From assembly GCF_005280255.1 (NCBI RefSeq), contig NZ_CP040018.1, positions 3,224,001 through 3,288,000 on the forward strand: 64,000 bases of DNA, given 5' to 3'. The stretch's first letter is position 1; every line of letters starts with the position of its first letter. The stretch is from Arthrobacter sp. 24S4-2 (GTDB taxonomy: Bacteria; Actinomycetota; Actinomycetes; Actinomycetales; Micrococcaceae). Positions 1 through 12,047 of the stretch are shown here, piece after piece. The notes under the pieces were generated by a model. That model was not told the origin of the DNA. It saw nothing but the letters and a program-made list of their open reading frames with translations, and searched no databases. A program made the position numbers and the translations under genes.

Positions 1-1948
1 CGGTGCGAAGGACGATGCCCTGGCGTTCCAGCTGCTGTTCAATGCCCTGCGTGAAATGCCCCACCGCGGTCCTGCCGCCGGTAACTGAAGCGATCCGGAC
101 GGCCGGGGGCAGGTGGAGTTCCTGCCGCAGCGCCAGCTCACGCTGCGCGTATCCGCCGGCGTCCCAGCGAAGCAGCGCGCCGACGCCCACCGTGTCATCG
201 GCAGTGATGACAACGAGCCCGCCTTCGCGGGCAGGCTTCACCAGCGCAGCGGCGTTGAACCAGCGCCGTACGGCGTCCTCACCGGCCCGGAGGTTTTCGC
301 GCCGCAGCAAGGAGTCGCCATCCAGGAGCAGCGCCGCCGCGTAGCCGCCATCGGCAACAGGCTCCGCCCCGACGGTGGCCACCACCAGGGACCTGGTGTT
401 CGGAACGGTAGCTTTGACGTGGTCCCCGGACGAGGTGATGACAGGCTTGCCGGGAAAGGCCCGGCCCAGTTCCTCGGCGGTGCGGAGCACGCCGGTGGCG
501 GAACGGCGCAGCCGGGGGCTGGAACAGTGGCTGCACTGCCAGGCCGGGGCGGCAGCAGAACACCAGCGGCATTGGGGCACGGCTGAACTGCCGGCGGCGC
601 CGGCAACAGCAAGCGGCCCGCTGCAGGCCGCGCAGCGTGCCGGTTCCCGGCAGGAATCGCAGACCATGGACGGCGCGTAGCCGGAGCGGGCCACCTGGAC
701 CAGGACCGGGCCGCGCTCCAGGCCTTCCTTGGCCGCACGCCAGGCCGCTCCCGGCAGCCTGGCGACCCGTGCCAGGGGGTCGCGTTCCTGTTCGAAGCTA
801 TCCGCCGTGTTCAGGACCCGCGGTACGGTCCGGCGGATCTCCGAACGGTCGGCCTCCACGGGCCTGGCCCAGCCGGCATCCACCAGCCGCTGCAGTTCGG
901 TGCTGCGTGTGTGCGCCGCGAGCAGGCACGCCGCTCCTTCCTGTTCCGCCCGTAGGAGGAGGACCTCGCGGGTGTGGGCGTACGGCGACCGCTGCTCGAT
1001 GTGCAGGTCGTCGCCGTCGTCCCAGCACACCACCAGGCCGAGGTTACGCACGGGAGCGTATGCCGCCGAGCGTGTACCGACGGCAACGCCGGCGCTCCCC
1101 GCCAGAACCCTCAGGTAGCTTCGGTAGCGGGGGGTCTGGCCGTCGTCGGCGGTGAGCCGTGCAATGTCCTCCCTGGGCAGCAGTTCGGCCAGGGCGTCTT
1201 CGAGGCGGGCCAGGTCGCGGTAGTCGGGAACCACCACCACCGCACCGCGGCCTGAGGCACGGACGGCGGCCACGGCTTCGGCGATGAGCGCCGGCCAGCC
1301 GGCGGGGCCGTAGCCCTGCATTGCGCTCAGGACAGCGCGCGGGCACTCCCCGGCCGCGAGGTGCTGCAGGTACGCCGCACCGTTGACGTAGCGCGACCAG
1401 GGCCCTGCCGAGGGGGGAACGCGGGCCGCGAACGGCTCGGGGACCTCGGCTGCCGGGCCCTCCCCTGCGGTGAGCGCCCCTTCCGCGGCCAGCTCCTTCT
1501 CGAGTTTGGCCACCCTCGGCGGGACGGCCACGCGCAGCACATCACTGACCGTACCGGCGTAACGGGCCGCCACCCTGCGGGCGAGTTCGGCCATCCCCGG
1601 CGTGAGGACCTGCACAGGCGAGACGACTTTATGGAGCGGCACCAGGGTATGGCCGGCATCAGATTCAGCCACCCGGTCCAGGATAAAGCCGTTGAGTTCC
1701 TGGCCGTTGAACTTGACCTTCACCCGGACGCCCGGCTGCGCGGTGCCGTCCAATCCTTCCGGCACGCTGTAGTCGAAAGGCCGGTCCAGATGCGGCAGTG
1801 AAGACTCAATAAGCACCCGCGCGACGGGCAACGTTGGGGCCAGTGGAGGCCCGGCGGCAGAAATCGGCCGGGAAGACGGAAAGCCCTGGAGCAGTGACAG
1901 CTGGAACGGCTCTTCTGCGGCGGATCCGTCCATGGGGAAGGAAGCCAT
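1..1948 (-). CDS. priA: Primosomal protein PriA, helicase-deficient actinobacterial form (partial, runs off left edge)
   Basis: Replication-restart protein acting at stalled forks. The window holds the first 649 codons; the frame is still open at base 1. The ATG at 1948 is chosen because GGAGG lies nine bases upstream; an in-frame ATG at 1933 has no such site. Residues 40-130 match the PriA 3'-DNA-binding domain. The helicase core is decayed: residues 210-218 read MQGYGPAGW where Walker A (GSGKT) belongs, and 309-314 read WDDGDD in place of DEEH. All four CxxC pairs of the zinc region are intact (C430/433, 439/442, 460/463, 472/475). Actinobacterial PriA is known to lack recognisable helicase motifs, so this is a family trait rather than damage. 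It lies beyond the metK terminator and probably has its own promoter. Confidence 0.93.
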   Translation of the reverse strand, partial: MASFPMDGSAAEEPFQLSLLQGFPSSRPISAAGPPLAPTLPVARVLIESSLPHLDRPFDYSVPEGLDGTAQPGVRVKVKFNGQELNGFILDRVAESDAGHTLVPLHKVVSPVQVLTPGMAELARRVAARYAGTVSDVLRVAVPPRVAKLEKELAAEGALTAGEGPAAEVPEPFAARVPPSAGPWSRYVNGAAYLQHLAAGECPRAVLSAMQGYGPAGWPALIAEAVAAVRASGRGAVVVVPDYRDLARLEDALAELLPREDIARLTADDGQTPRYRSYLRVLAGSAGVAVGTRSAAYAPVRNLGLVVCWDDGDDLHIEQRSPYAHTREVLLLRAEQEGAACLLAAHTRSTELQRLVDAGWARPVEADRSEIRRTVPRVLNTADSFEQERDPLARVARLPGAAWRAAKEGLERGPVLVQVARSGYAPSMVCDSCREPARCAACSGPLAVAGAAGSSAVPQCRWCSAAAPAWQCSHCSSPRLRRSATGVLRTAEELGRAFPGKPVITSSGDHVKATVPNTRSLVVATVGAEPVADGGYAAALLLDGDSLLRRENLRAGEDAVRRWFNAAALVKPAREGGLVVITADDTVGVGALLRWDAGGYAQRELALRQELHLPPAVRIASVTGGRTAVGHFTQGIEQQLERQGIVLRT

Positions 1949-2012
1949 GCGGACCAACCTCCGTTCAGCAGCCTGCCCGTGAACCGCGGGCAATCGGTCT
2001 AGGCGCCATCAG

Positions 2013-2059
2013 CCGAAAAAACCTGTAGCAGGGTCACCCGGGAGAGTGCCCTGCTACAG
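2013..2059 (-). terminator. Rho-independent terminator of metK
   Basis: A perfect 11-bp stem (2023-2033 pairing with 2049-2059, CTGTAGCAGGG arm) with a 15-base loop is followed on the minus strand by GTTTTTT. It sits 77 bases past the metK stop and before priA, so it should end metK transcripts and insulate priA. Confidence 0.9.
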
Positions 2060-2135
2060 CCAAACACATGGCAGCGACATTTTTTCCCGATGTCGCTGAA
2101 CCACCGTCGGGCGGGACTGTGCGTCCGCCGTTGCC

Positions 2136-3371
2136 TCAGGCGTTGAAGAAGGCCTTAAGGTCGTCCACGCGGTCCAGCCGTTCCCAGGTGAAGTCGGGAT
2201 CGTCACGGCCAAAGTGTCCGTGCGCGGCTGTCTTGGCGTAGATGGGACGCTTGAGGTCCAGCGCGTCGATGATCGCACGGGGCCGCAGATCGAAGATTTC
2301 CGCAATCGCCTCGCTGATCCGCGCCGGATCCACGGTTTCCGTGCCGAACGTCTCCACGTAGGTGCCGACCGGCCTGGCCTGGCCGATGGCGTAGGCGATC
2401 TGGATCTCGGCCCGCTTGGCGAGGCCGGCGGCCACGACATTCTTGGCCACCCACCGCATGGCGTACGCCGCGGAACGGTCCACCTTCGACGGGTCCTTGC
2501 CGGAGAACGCTCCGCCGCCGTGGCGCGCCATGCCGCCGTAGGTGTCAACGATGATCTTGCGTCCGGTCAGGCCGGCGTCGCCCACCGGACCGCCGATCAC
2601 GAAGGCGCCAGCCGGGTTGAGGATGTTGTGAGTGCGGGAAATATCCAGGTTGGCGGCCGCCAGCACCGGATCGATCACGTGGGTGGCGAGGTCGGCGCGC
2701 AGCTGCTCGAGGCTGGCGCCTTCCGCGTGCTGGCTGGAGATCACGATGGTTTCGACGGATACGGGGCGGTCGCCGTCGTAGCCGATCGTGGCCTGGGTCT
2801 TGCCGTCCGGGCGGAGGTAGGAAAGTTCGCCGTTCTTGCGCACTTCGGTGAGCCGCTCCGAGAGGCGGTGCGCGATCCAGATGGGCACCGGCATGTACGA
2901 CGGCGTCTCGTCGCTGGCGTAGCCAAACATGAGGCCCTGGTCGCCCGCGCCCTGGAGGTCGTAGTCGTCTTCCTGGCGCCCTTCGCGGGCCTCCAGCGAG
3001 TTGAACACGCCGCCGGCGATGTCGTTGGACTGCTGGCCGATGGACACCGACACGCCACAGCGGGCGCCGTCGAAGCCGTTGGCTGAGGAGTCGTAGCCGA
3101 TTCCGAGGATGGTCTCACGCACGATCTGCGGAATTTCCACGTAGGCGTCAGTGGTGACTTCGCCCGCAACGTGCACCAAGCCGGTGGTGGCCAGCGTCTC
3201 GACGGCCACCCGCGACTCGGGGTCCTTCGCCAGCAGGGCATCCAGGATCGCATCGCTGATCTGGTCGCAGATCTTGTCCGGATGGCCTTCGGTCACGGAC
3301 TCCGACGTGAACAGGCGAAGGGATGGCGGGGTGGCGCCATGGGATGCGGGAATGTGCAGCGGTAAAGTCAC
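2136..3371 (-). CDS. metK: S-adenosylmethionine synthase
   Basis: Makes S-adenosylmethionine from methionine and ATP, releasing Pi and PPi; cytosolic tetramer. The 411-residue protein has the family signatures in order: GHPDKICDQISDAILD (ATP/Mg site, about residues 30-45), GAGDQGLMFGYA (about 140) and the glycine-rich GGGAFSGKD loop (about 290). Length is normal. The start is a GTG at 3371 with AAGG seven bases upstream; the first 18 residues are a short lineage-specific extension before LFTSESVTEG. It follows coaBC on the same strand and ends in a strong terminator. No SAM riboswitch is apparent in the 79 bases upstream. Confidence 0.97.
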   Translation of the reverse strand: MTLPLHIPASHGATPPSLRLFTSESVTEGHPDKICDQISDAILDALLAKDPESRVAVETLATTGLVHVAGEVTTDAYVEIPQIVRETILGIGYDSSANGFDGARCGVSVSIGQQSNDIAGGVFNSLEAREGRQEDDYDLQGAGDQGLMFGYASDETPSYMPVPIWIAHRLSERLTEVRKNGELSYLRPDGKTQATIGYDGDRPVSVETIVISSQHAEGASLEQLRADLATHVIDPVLAAANLDISRTHNILNPAGAFVIGGPVGDAGLTGRKIIVDTYGGMARHGGGAFSGKDPSKVDRSAAYAMRWVAKNVVAAGLAKRAEIQIAYAIGQARPVGTYVETFGTETVDPARISEAIAEIFDLRPRAIIDALDLKRPIYAKTAAHGHFGRDDPDFTWERLDRVDDLKAFFNA

Positions 3372-3450
3372 TCAACTACCTTACTGGTTGGGGTTCGGTC
3401 AGGCCTCAGCGTGTGTCCCCCTGCTAAGGAGGCCTTGCACACGCCGGCCG

Positions 3451-4686
3451 TTAGGCTCGCGGGAAAACACGGCTCAATTCGGAGCCGACGCGGTCGATGA
3501 CGGCGGCCGCAACATCGTCCTTCGAGCCGGATGCTGCCTGTGGTTCGGAGCCGAAGCGGGAAAGGATGACCACGGAGTTGTGGTCCTGGCCAAACACCAG
3601 GCCTTCGCCCACGTGGTTGACCACCAGCAGGTCGCAGCCCTTGCGCCGCAGTTTGGCATCAGCGTAGGCCAGCACATCCCCATGGGCGTCTCCGGTTTCA
3701 GCCGCAAATCCCACGATCAGCTGCCCGGGCCTGTTCGCTGCACGGACCTCCACGAGTTCCTGCAGGATGTCCGGGTTGCGCAGCAGGCTGATCACCGGAT
3801 CGGCGGCGTCGTCCCGCTTCTTGATTTTGGTGTCTGAAACGTCGGCAGGCCTGAAGTCCGCAACAGCGGCCGCCATGATCACGACGTCGGAATCAGCTGC
3901 GGCGCGCAGCGCGGCTTCGCGCAGCTGCAGCGCTGTTTCCACGGTGACCACCTCGACGCCGGCGGGCACCGGAACTTCCATGTGCGCTGCGATCAGCCGG
4001 ACGGTGGCGCCAGCGTCCCGGGCGGCCACGGCCAGGGCTACGCCCTGCTTGCCGGACGACCTGTTGCCAAGGAACCGGACGGGGTCCAGGGGCTCACGCG
4101 TTCCACCGGCACTGATGGTCACTGTGCGGCCGGCCAGCGGAAGTTGCGACGGAAGTCGGCTGCCCTGGGTCAGGGCCATGGCAGCTTCGAAGATGGCCTC
4201 CGGCTCGGGCAGCCGTCCGGGACCGGAATCGGATCCGGTAAGCCTGCCGCTGGCGGGCTCAAGGACGGTCACTCCGCGGCCGCGGAGCGTCTCCACATTG
4301 GCCTGGGTGGCCGGGTGCTGCCACATTTCGGTGTGCATGGCCGGTGCCATCAGCACCGGACCGCTGGCCATCAGCAGGGTGTTGGTCAGCAGATCGTCGG
4401 CGTGGCCGCCGGCAGCACGGGCCAGGAGGTCGGCCGTGGCCGGAGCCACCACGATGAGCTCGGCCTCGTGGCCCAGGCGCACGTGGTTGACCGACGGGAC
4501 GTCGTCAAAGACGCTGTTGCTGACAGGATTGCCTGAGAGGGCTTCCCAAGTTGCAACTCCTACGAAGCGGTTGGCTGCCTCCGTGGGGATGACCGTGACG
4601 TTGTGTCCGGCTTCAGTAAAAAGCCGGAGGAGCGATGCCACCTTGTAGGCGGCAATCCCTCCCCCGACTCCGAGGACTATGCGCAC
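3451..4686 (-). CDS. coaBC: Bifunctional phosphopantothenoylcysteine decarboxylase / phosphopantothenate-cysteine ligase
   Basis: Two consecutive steps of coenzyme A synthesis: ligation of cysteine to 4'-phosphopantothenate (C-terminal CoaB) and FMN-dependent decarboxylation to phosphopantetheine (N-terminal CoaC). CoaC spans about residues 1-175 with catalytic His68 (VNHVR) and the PAMH motif (115-118). CoaB begins near 185 (TISAGGTREPLD) and holds the NRSSGKQG nucleotide loop. In E. coli Dfp a cysteine (C158) in the substrate flap completes the reduction step; the aligned position here is Gly151 (LTGSDSGPGR). GTG start at 4686 with GGAGG just upstream. rpoZ lies 38 bases upstream, in the usual rpoZ-coaBC-metK order. 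Confidence 0.95.
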   Translation of the reverse strand: MRIVLGVGGGIAAYKVASLLRLFTEAGHNVTVIPTEAANRFVGVATWEALSGNPVSNSVFDDVPSVNHVRLGHEAELIVVAPATADLLARAAGGHADDLLTNTLLMASGPVLMAPAMHTEMWQHPATQANVETLRGRGVTVLEPASGRLTGSDSGPGRLPEPEAIFEAAMALTQGSRLPSQLPLAGRTVTISAGGTREPLDPVRFLGNRSSGKQGVALAVAARDAGATVRLIAAHMEVPVPAGVEVVTVETALQLREAALRAAADSDVVIMAAAVADFRPADVSDTKIKKRDDAADPVISLLRNPDILQELVEVRAANRPGQLIVGFAAETGDAHGDVLAYADAKLRRKGCDLLVVNHVGEGLVFGQDHNSVVILSRFGSEPQAASGSKDDVAAAVIDRVGSELSRVFPRA

Positions 4687-4724
4687 GTGACCTCCGTCAA
4701 CAGGCAGTCTGTACTCTGCGGGAA

Positions 4725-4985
4725 TTACTCTGCAGGTTCGATCGGCGTGGAAACGAGCTTGCCTTCGTTGATCTCGCGCAGGGCGATGGACAGCGACTTC
4801 TCGTTCAGCTTGGTGTCGACCAGCGGGCCGACATACTCGAACAGGCCCTCGTGCAGCTGGGCGTAGTATGCGTTGATCTGACGTGCACGCTTGGCACCGA
4901 AGATCACCAGGCCGTACTTGGAATCGGCTGCCTTCAGCAGCTCGTCGATCGGCGGGTTGATGATGCCTTCAAGGTTCGTGGACAC
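4725..4985 (-). CDS. rpoZ: DNA-directed RNA polymerase omega subunit
   Basis: Small subunit that helps assemble RNA polymerase by chaperoning beta'. 86 residues, within the actinobacterial range, with the conserved core NPPIDELLKAADSKYGLV and the ALREINEGK motif near the C-terminus. GTG start at 4985 preceded by TTGGAG. It lies between gmk and coaBC, the standard actinobacterial order, and is probably cotranscribed with both. Confidence 0.95.
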   Translation of the reverse strand: MSTNLEGIINPPIDELLKAADSKYGLVIFGAKRARQINAYYAQLHEGLFEYVGPLVDTKLNEKSLSIALREINEGKLVSTPIEPAE

Positions 4986-5024
4986 GAATTCTCCAAATTC
5001 TAACGGGCCGATCCGACCCGGCGG

Positions 5025-5597
5025 CTAGTGCGGGTGCGGGGTCAGCCCCATGAGTGAAACAAGCTCGTCCGCTGCGCGTCGAACGTCATCATTGATGACG
5101 GTGTGATCGAACTCCGGCTCAGCGGCAAGTTCTAGTTTAGCGGTTTCCAGTCTCTGCTGCTGTTCCTCGGCCGTTTCCGTGCCGCGGCCCACAAGGCGGC
5201 GGACCATTTCCTCCCAGCTGGGAGGGGCGAGGAACACGAACTGCGCCTCGGGAACGGCCTGCTTGACCTGGCGCGCACCCTGAAGGTCGATCTCCAGCAG
5301 CACCGAGCGGCCGTCAGCAATGGCCGCATCCACGGTGCTGCGGAGGGTTCCATAGCGGTTGCGGCCATGGACCACGGCCCATTCCAGCAGTTCCCCGCCG
5401 GCCACAAGCTCGTCGAATTCCTCAGCAGACTTAAAGAAGTAGTGAACCCCGTCCCGCTCCCCCGGCCGCGGCGGACGGGTGGTGGCTGAAACGGAAAGCC
5501 AGACTTCGGGGTAGTTGTCCCGGATGTAGGTGGACACGGTGCCTTTACCAACAGCCGTCGGGCCGGCGAGGACTGTCAGTCCCGGTTTCTTGCTCAC
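5025..5597 (-). CDS. gmk: Guanylate kinase
   Basis: Phosphorylates GMP (and dGMP) to GDP using ATP. The 190-residue protein opens with the P-loop GPTAVGKGT (about 12-20), followed by the GMP-binding segment SATTRPPRPGERDG and EIDLQGARQV. Length is normal. Its GTG start at 5597 overlaps the mihF stop by four bases, so translation is probably coupled. It is followed by rpoZ and coaBC, as in other actinobacteria. Confidence 0.96.
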   Translation of the reverse strand: MSKKPGLTVLAGPTAVGKGTVSTYIRDNYPEVWLSVSATTRPPRPGERDGVHYFFKSAEEFDELVAGGELLEWAVVHGRNRYGTLRSTVDAAIADGRSVLLEIDLQGARQVKQAVPEAQFVFLAPPSWEEMVRRLVGRGTETAEEQQQRLETAKLELAAEPEFDHTVINDDVRRAADELVSLMGLTPHPH

Positions 5598-5944
5598 ATA
5601 TTCCTTTGGACGGTATTCGGATGGATCTGTTTCTCGTTCATAAAATCTACCAGCGCCCGGCGCTGGTGGACGCCGAGGCCCCGCAGCCGACGGGACAGCG
5701 CGATACCCAACTCATCCATGATGGCGGCGGCCCGGACGCGGCCGATTCCAGGCAGCGCCTCAAGCATCTCCGACACTTTCATGCGCGCGATGGCGGAATC
5801 GCCGTCGCCGGAGCTGAGGAGGTCCGCCACGGAGAGGGTGCCGGATTTCAGCTGATCCTTGGCTGTGGCCCGGGCCGCCCGTGCCGCCGCCGCCTTCGCC
5901 AGGGCTTCCGCCCGTTCCTGTTCCGTCAAGGGCCGCAGGCTCAC
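5594..5944 (-). CDS. mihF: Integration host factor, actinobacterial type (mIHF)
   Basis: Nucleoid-associated DNA-bending protein of the actinobacterial mIHF family, unrelated in sequence to E. coli IHF. It has the N-terminal helix rich in Ala/Arg, then the helix-two-turn-helix region around PGIGRVRAAAIMDELGI that contacts the DNA backbone. Three in-frame GTG codons are possible (5956, 5953, 5944). The one at 5944 is chosen because the product then begins exactly where I recall mycobacterial mIHF beginning (MSLRPLTEQERAEAL) and a GGTGG lies eight bases upstream; this gives 116 residues. It overlaps gmk by four bases. Confidence 0.9.
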   Translation of the reverse strand: MSLRPLTEQERAEALAKAAAARAARATAKDQLKSGTLSVADLLSSGDGDSAIARMKVSEMLEALPGIGRVRAAAIMDELGIALSRRLRGLGVHQRRALVDFMNEKQIHPNTVQRNM

Positions 5945-6056
5945 TTGAGTCACCACCCCCCGAATCGTCAGTCAGGTCCAAGGCAACGGCCGTTGGAGTC
6001 CTCCTGAACCTACCCTTTGCCCGGCGCAGAAATCAATGGAGGCAGAAATCCATGGA

Positions 6057-6921
6057 TCAGCTGGTCAGGAGCGGTTCCAGCGTGCGCCGAGCAGCCTCCC
6101 GGAGCCCGTCCGCGGTGGGACCTGCTGCAAGGATGTCCCTGCTGGAGGTGCCGAGGACCTGGGAGTACGCGGAGCCGAACGTTTCCCGGAGATCGGCGGC
6201 CGTGGCTCCCTGGGCACCGAGCCCGGGAGCCAGGATGACGCCCCGCACCGCTGCCAGGTCGAGTTGCAGGTCCTGTAAGGCACGGCCCACGGTGGCGCCC
6301 ACTACCAGGCCGACTGACCCGAGTCCCCCTGTGTACCGGCGGTTCTCCCCGGCGGCCGCCTCGGTGATCCTGCGAGCCACGGAATCCGCGCCGCCCACGT
6401 GCTGGACGGAGGCGCCTTCCGGATTGGACGTCAGCGCCAGCACGAAGACACCGCGGCCGTATTCTGCCGCCAGGTCCAGGGCCGGCCGCAGCGACTCGAA
6501 GCCAAGATACGGGCTCAGCGTCACCGAATCCGCGGCCAGCGAAGAGCCGTCCCGCAGCCACGCATCCGCGTAGGCGGCCATGGTGGAACCGATGTCGCCG
6601 CGCTTGGCATCGGCGATCGTCAGGACACCTGCTTCCGCGGCGGCTGACAGCGTCCGTTCGAGCACGGCCATTCCCGCCGATCCGTGCCGTTCGTACAATG
6701 CGACCTGCGGCTTGACGGCGGCAGCGAGCGAACCCACCGCCTCCACGACGGTGAGCGAGAAGCGCTCCAGGCCGGCGTCGTCGTCGTTCAGTCCCCAGGC
6801 CTTCAACAGCGCCGGGTGCGGATCGATGCCGACGCACAGTGGTCCGCGTTCAGCCATGGCCCGGCCCAGCCGGGAGCCGAAGGACTCCCGGCCGGCCGTG
6901 GTCGCCGATGCAGGCACTGAC

Positions 6922-6929
<8 letters not shown>
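6057..6929 (-). CDS. pyrF: Orotidine 5'-phosphate decarboxylase
   Basis: Last step of UMP synthesis: decarboxylates OMP. 290 residues, matching the longer actinobacterial (type 2) form rather than the 230-residue E. coli form. Substrate-binding GIDPHP is near residue 35 and the catalytic DAKRGDIGST loop near residue 107. The ATG at 6929 lies inside the end of carB once the carB frame is restored (carB TGA at 6922-6924, eight-base overlap). No Shine-Dalgarno is visible, so translation is probably coupled to carB. Confidence 0.95.
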
Positions 6930-10249
<3,320 letters not shown>

Positions 10250-10250
<1 letters not shown>

Positions 10251-11521
10251 TACTTCTTGTCCTCAGTCTTGGAGTCGGTGGAAGTCTTGGCGTCGGCCGC
10301 AGCCGCGGGGGCAGCAGCCGCGGCAGCTGCCTTCGTGTCCGCCATCAGCTCGATGAAGCGGTCAAAGAGGTAGGCGGCGTCGTGCGGGCCGGCGGCCGCT
10401 TCGGGGTGGTACTGCACCGAGAACGCCGGGATGTCCAGGCAGGAGAGCCCTTCGACGACGTCGTCGTTGAGGCTGACATGGCTGACTTCGACGCGCCCGT
10501 AGCGCTCCTCGGGAGCCCGGGTGGCGCCGTCGAGCGGGGCGTCCACGGCAAAGCCGTGGTTCTGCGAGGTGATTTCCACCTTGCCGGTGCGGCGGTCCAT
10601 CACGGGCTGGTTGATGCCGCGGTGGCCGTAGCGGAGTTTGTAGGTGCCAAAGCCCAGGGCGCGGCCCAGGATCTGGTTGCCGAAGCAGATGCCGAAGTAC
10701 GGGAGCTTCTCGTCCAGCACCGAACGGAGCAGCTTGACCTGGTTGTCGGCCGTGGCGGGGTCGCCGGGGCCGTTGGACATGAAGAATCCGTCCGGGTTGA
10801 CGGCCTTGACGTCCGCCAGGGTTGCCGTGGCGGGCAGGACGTGCACGCGGACGCCGCGTTCGGCGAAGCGGATGGGGGTCATCCGCTTGATGCCGAGGTC
10901 GATGGCGGCGATGCTGAACCGCGGTTCGCCGTCCCAGCCCCAGTCCTTGGGCTCCACGACGTAGGCCTCGTCAACGCTGACCTCCTCGGCGAGGCGGGCG
11001 CCTTCCATCGGGGCGCTGGCCAGCACCGTGTCCACCAGTTCCTTGTCCGTGGCGCCGGCTGCCTCGCCGGAGAAGATCCCGGCGCGCATGGTCTTGTGTT
11101 CGCGCAGGTGGCGGGTGATCGCACGGGTGTCAACCCCCTGGATGCCGACGATGCCATGCTCGACCAGTTCGTCGTCCAGGGAACGCTCGGCCCGCCAGTT
11201 GGAGGGGCGGCGCGCCGCGTCGCGGACGATGTAGCCGGCCACCCAGATGCGGCGGGATTCGGCGTCGTCGCCGTTGACCCCGGTGTTGCCGATGTGCGGC
11301 GCCGTCTGCACCACCAGCTGGCGGGCGTACGAGGGGTCGGTGATGGTTTCCTGGTAGCCGGTCATGCCGGTGGCGAAAACCGCCTCGCCCAGGGCCGTGC
11401 CGGTGGCGCCGTAGCTGCTGCCGCGGAAGATGCGGCCGTCCTCGAGCACCAGCACCGCGGGCGCGGCAGTTCCTTTGTCAGGTGCAGTATCTGCGTTTGC
11501 TGTTACTTCGGTTTCTGTCAC
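10250..11521 (-). CDS. carA: Carbamoyl-phosphate synthase small (glutaminase) subunit
   Basis: Hydrolyses glutamine and channels ammonia to CarB. The N-terminal CarA domain (LEDGRIFRGSSYG) is followed by a class I glutamine amidotransferase with SNGPGDP, nucleophile Cys in YFGICFGNQ and the late His/Glu pair in QYHPEAAAGP. The C-terminal 35 residues are a low-complexity Ala-rich tail. The GTG at 11521 is preferred: GGAAAG lies seven bases upstream and it leaves a four-base gap after the previous gene. An in-frame ATG at 11545 would overlap that gene by 20 bases and has a weaker site. Confidence 0.95.
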
Positions 11522-11525
11522 GTTG

Positions 11526-12047
11526 TTACTTTCCACTATCGGCATCTGCCTGAGGGGCTGCGGAGATCAATTCTTGAAAGGCTTCGAGGATGGCCGGCTT
11601 GTCGTCGGCGCGGCGGGTCCGGAATCCGGTATCCAGTTCATGGCTGCCCAGCGTCCAGCTGACCACCAGGAGTCCATCCTTTTCGACGAACTTCCCGGCC
11701 ATGCCGCTATCCTGCCGGACTCCGGTGAGCTTATCCGCCGGAATGAACAGCGGTCCGGCTCCGGAACGCTCGAACAGCACGCCTTCCGGGTGGACGGTGA
11801 GTTCCGCGTTCGTACGGATGCCCAGGCCCTGGACGGCGATGCGGTCCAGCCAGTCGCCGGCCGTTGTGGTGGCAACGTACTGTCCGTCGGCGGCCGCCAG
11901 CGGCAGGCTCAGTTCCGCCGGAACCGGGGGCAGTTGTTCGACGTCGGACTGTCGCCGCAGCCGGTTACGCCACCCGATGCCAATCAGGACCAGCACAAGG
12001 GCGATGAGCGGCAGCGTGATAAGCAGCGTCACGATCTTAGTGTCCAT
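11526..12047 (-). CDS. Membrane-anchored PH-like domain protein of the pyr operon
   Basis: Function unknown. 173 residues: one N-terminal membrane helix (about 5-25) with a positively charged RNRLRR flank, then a soluble beta-rich domain resembling the bacterial PH-like fold seen in this genomic position. It occupies the slot between pyrC and carA that holds the 'probable export or membrane protein' Rv1382 in M. tuberculosis. Its ATG overlaps the pyrC stop by one base, so it is clearly within the operon. It may tether or scaffold pyrimidine enzymes at the membrane, but nothing in the sequence shows this. Confidence 0.85.
   Translation of the reverse strand: MDTKIVTLLITLPLIALVLVLIGIGWRNRLRRQSDVEQLPPVPAELSLPLAAADGQYVATTTAGDWLDRIAVQGLGIRTNAELTVHPEGVLFERSGAGPLFIPADKLTGVRQDSGMAGKFVEKDGLLVVSWTLGSHELDTGFRTRRADDKPAILEAFQELISAAPQADADSGK

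Noticed and set aside
2214..3086. 290-codon plus-strand open frame antisense to metK
   Set aside because: Shadow of metK third-position GC; no ribosome site and no family resemblance.
3372..3450. Possible SAM riboswitch ahead of metK
   Set aside because: Only a 7-bp AGGCCTC/GAGGCCT pair is present and the 79-base gap is too short and lacks SAM riboswitch motifs.
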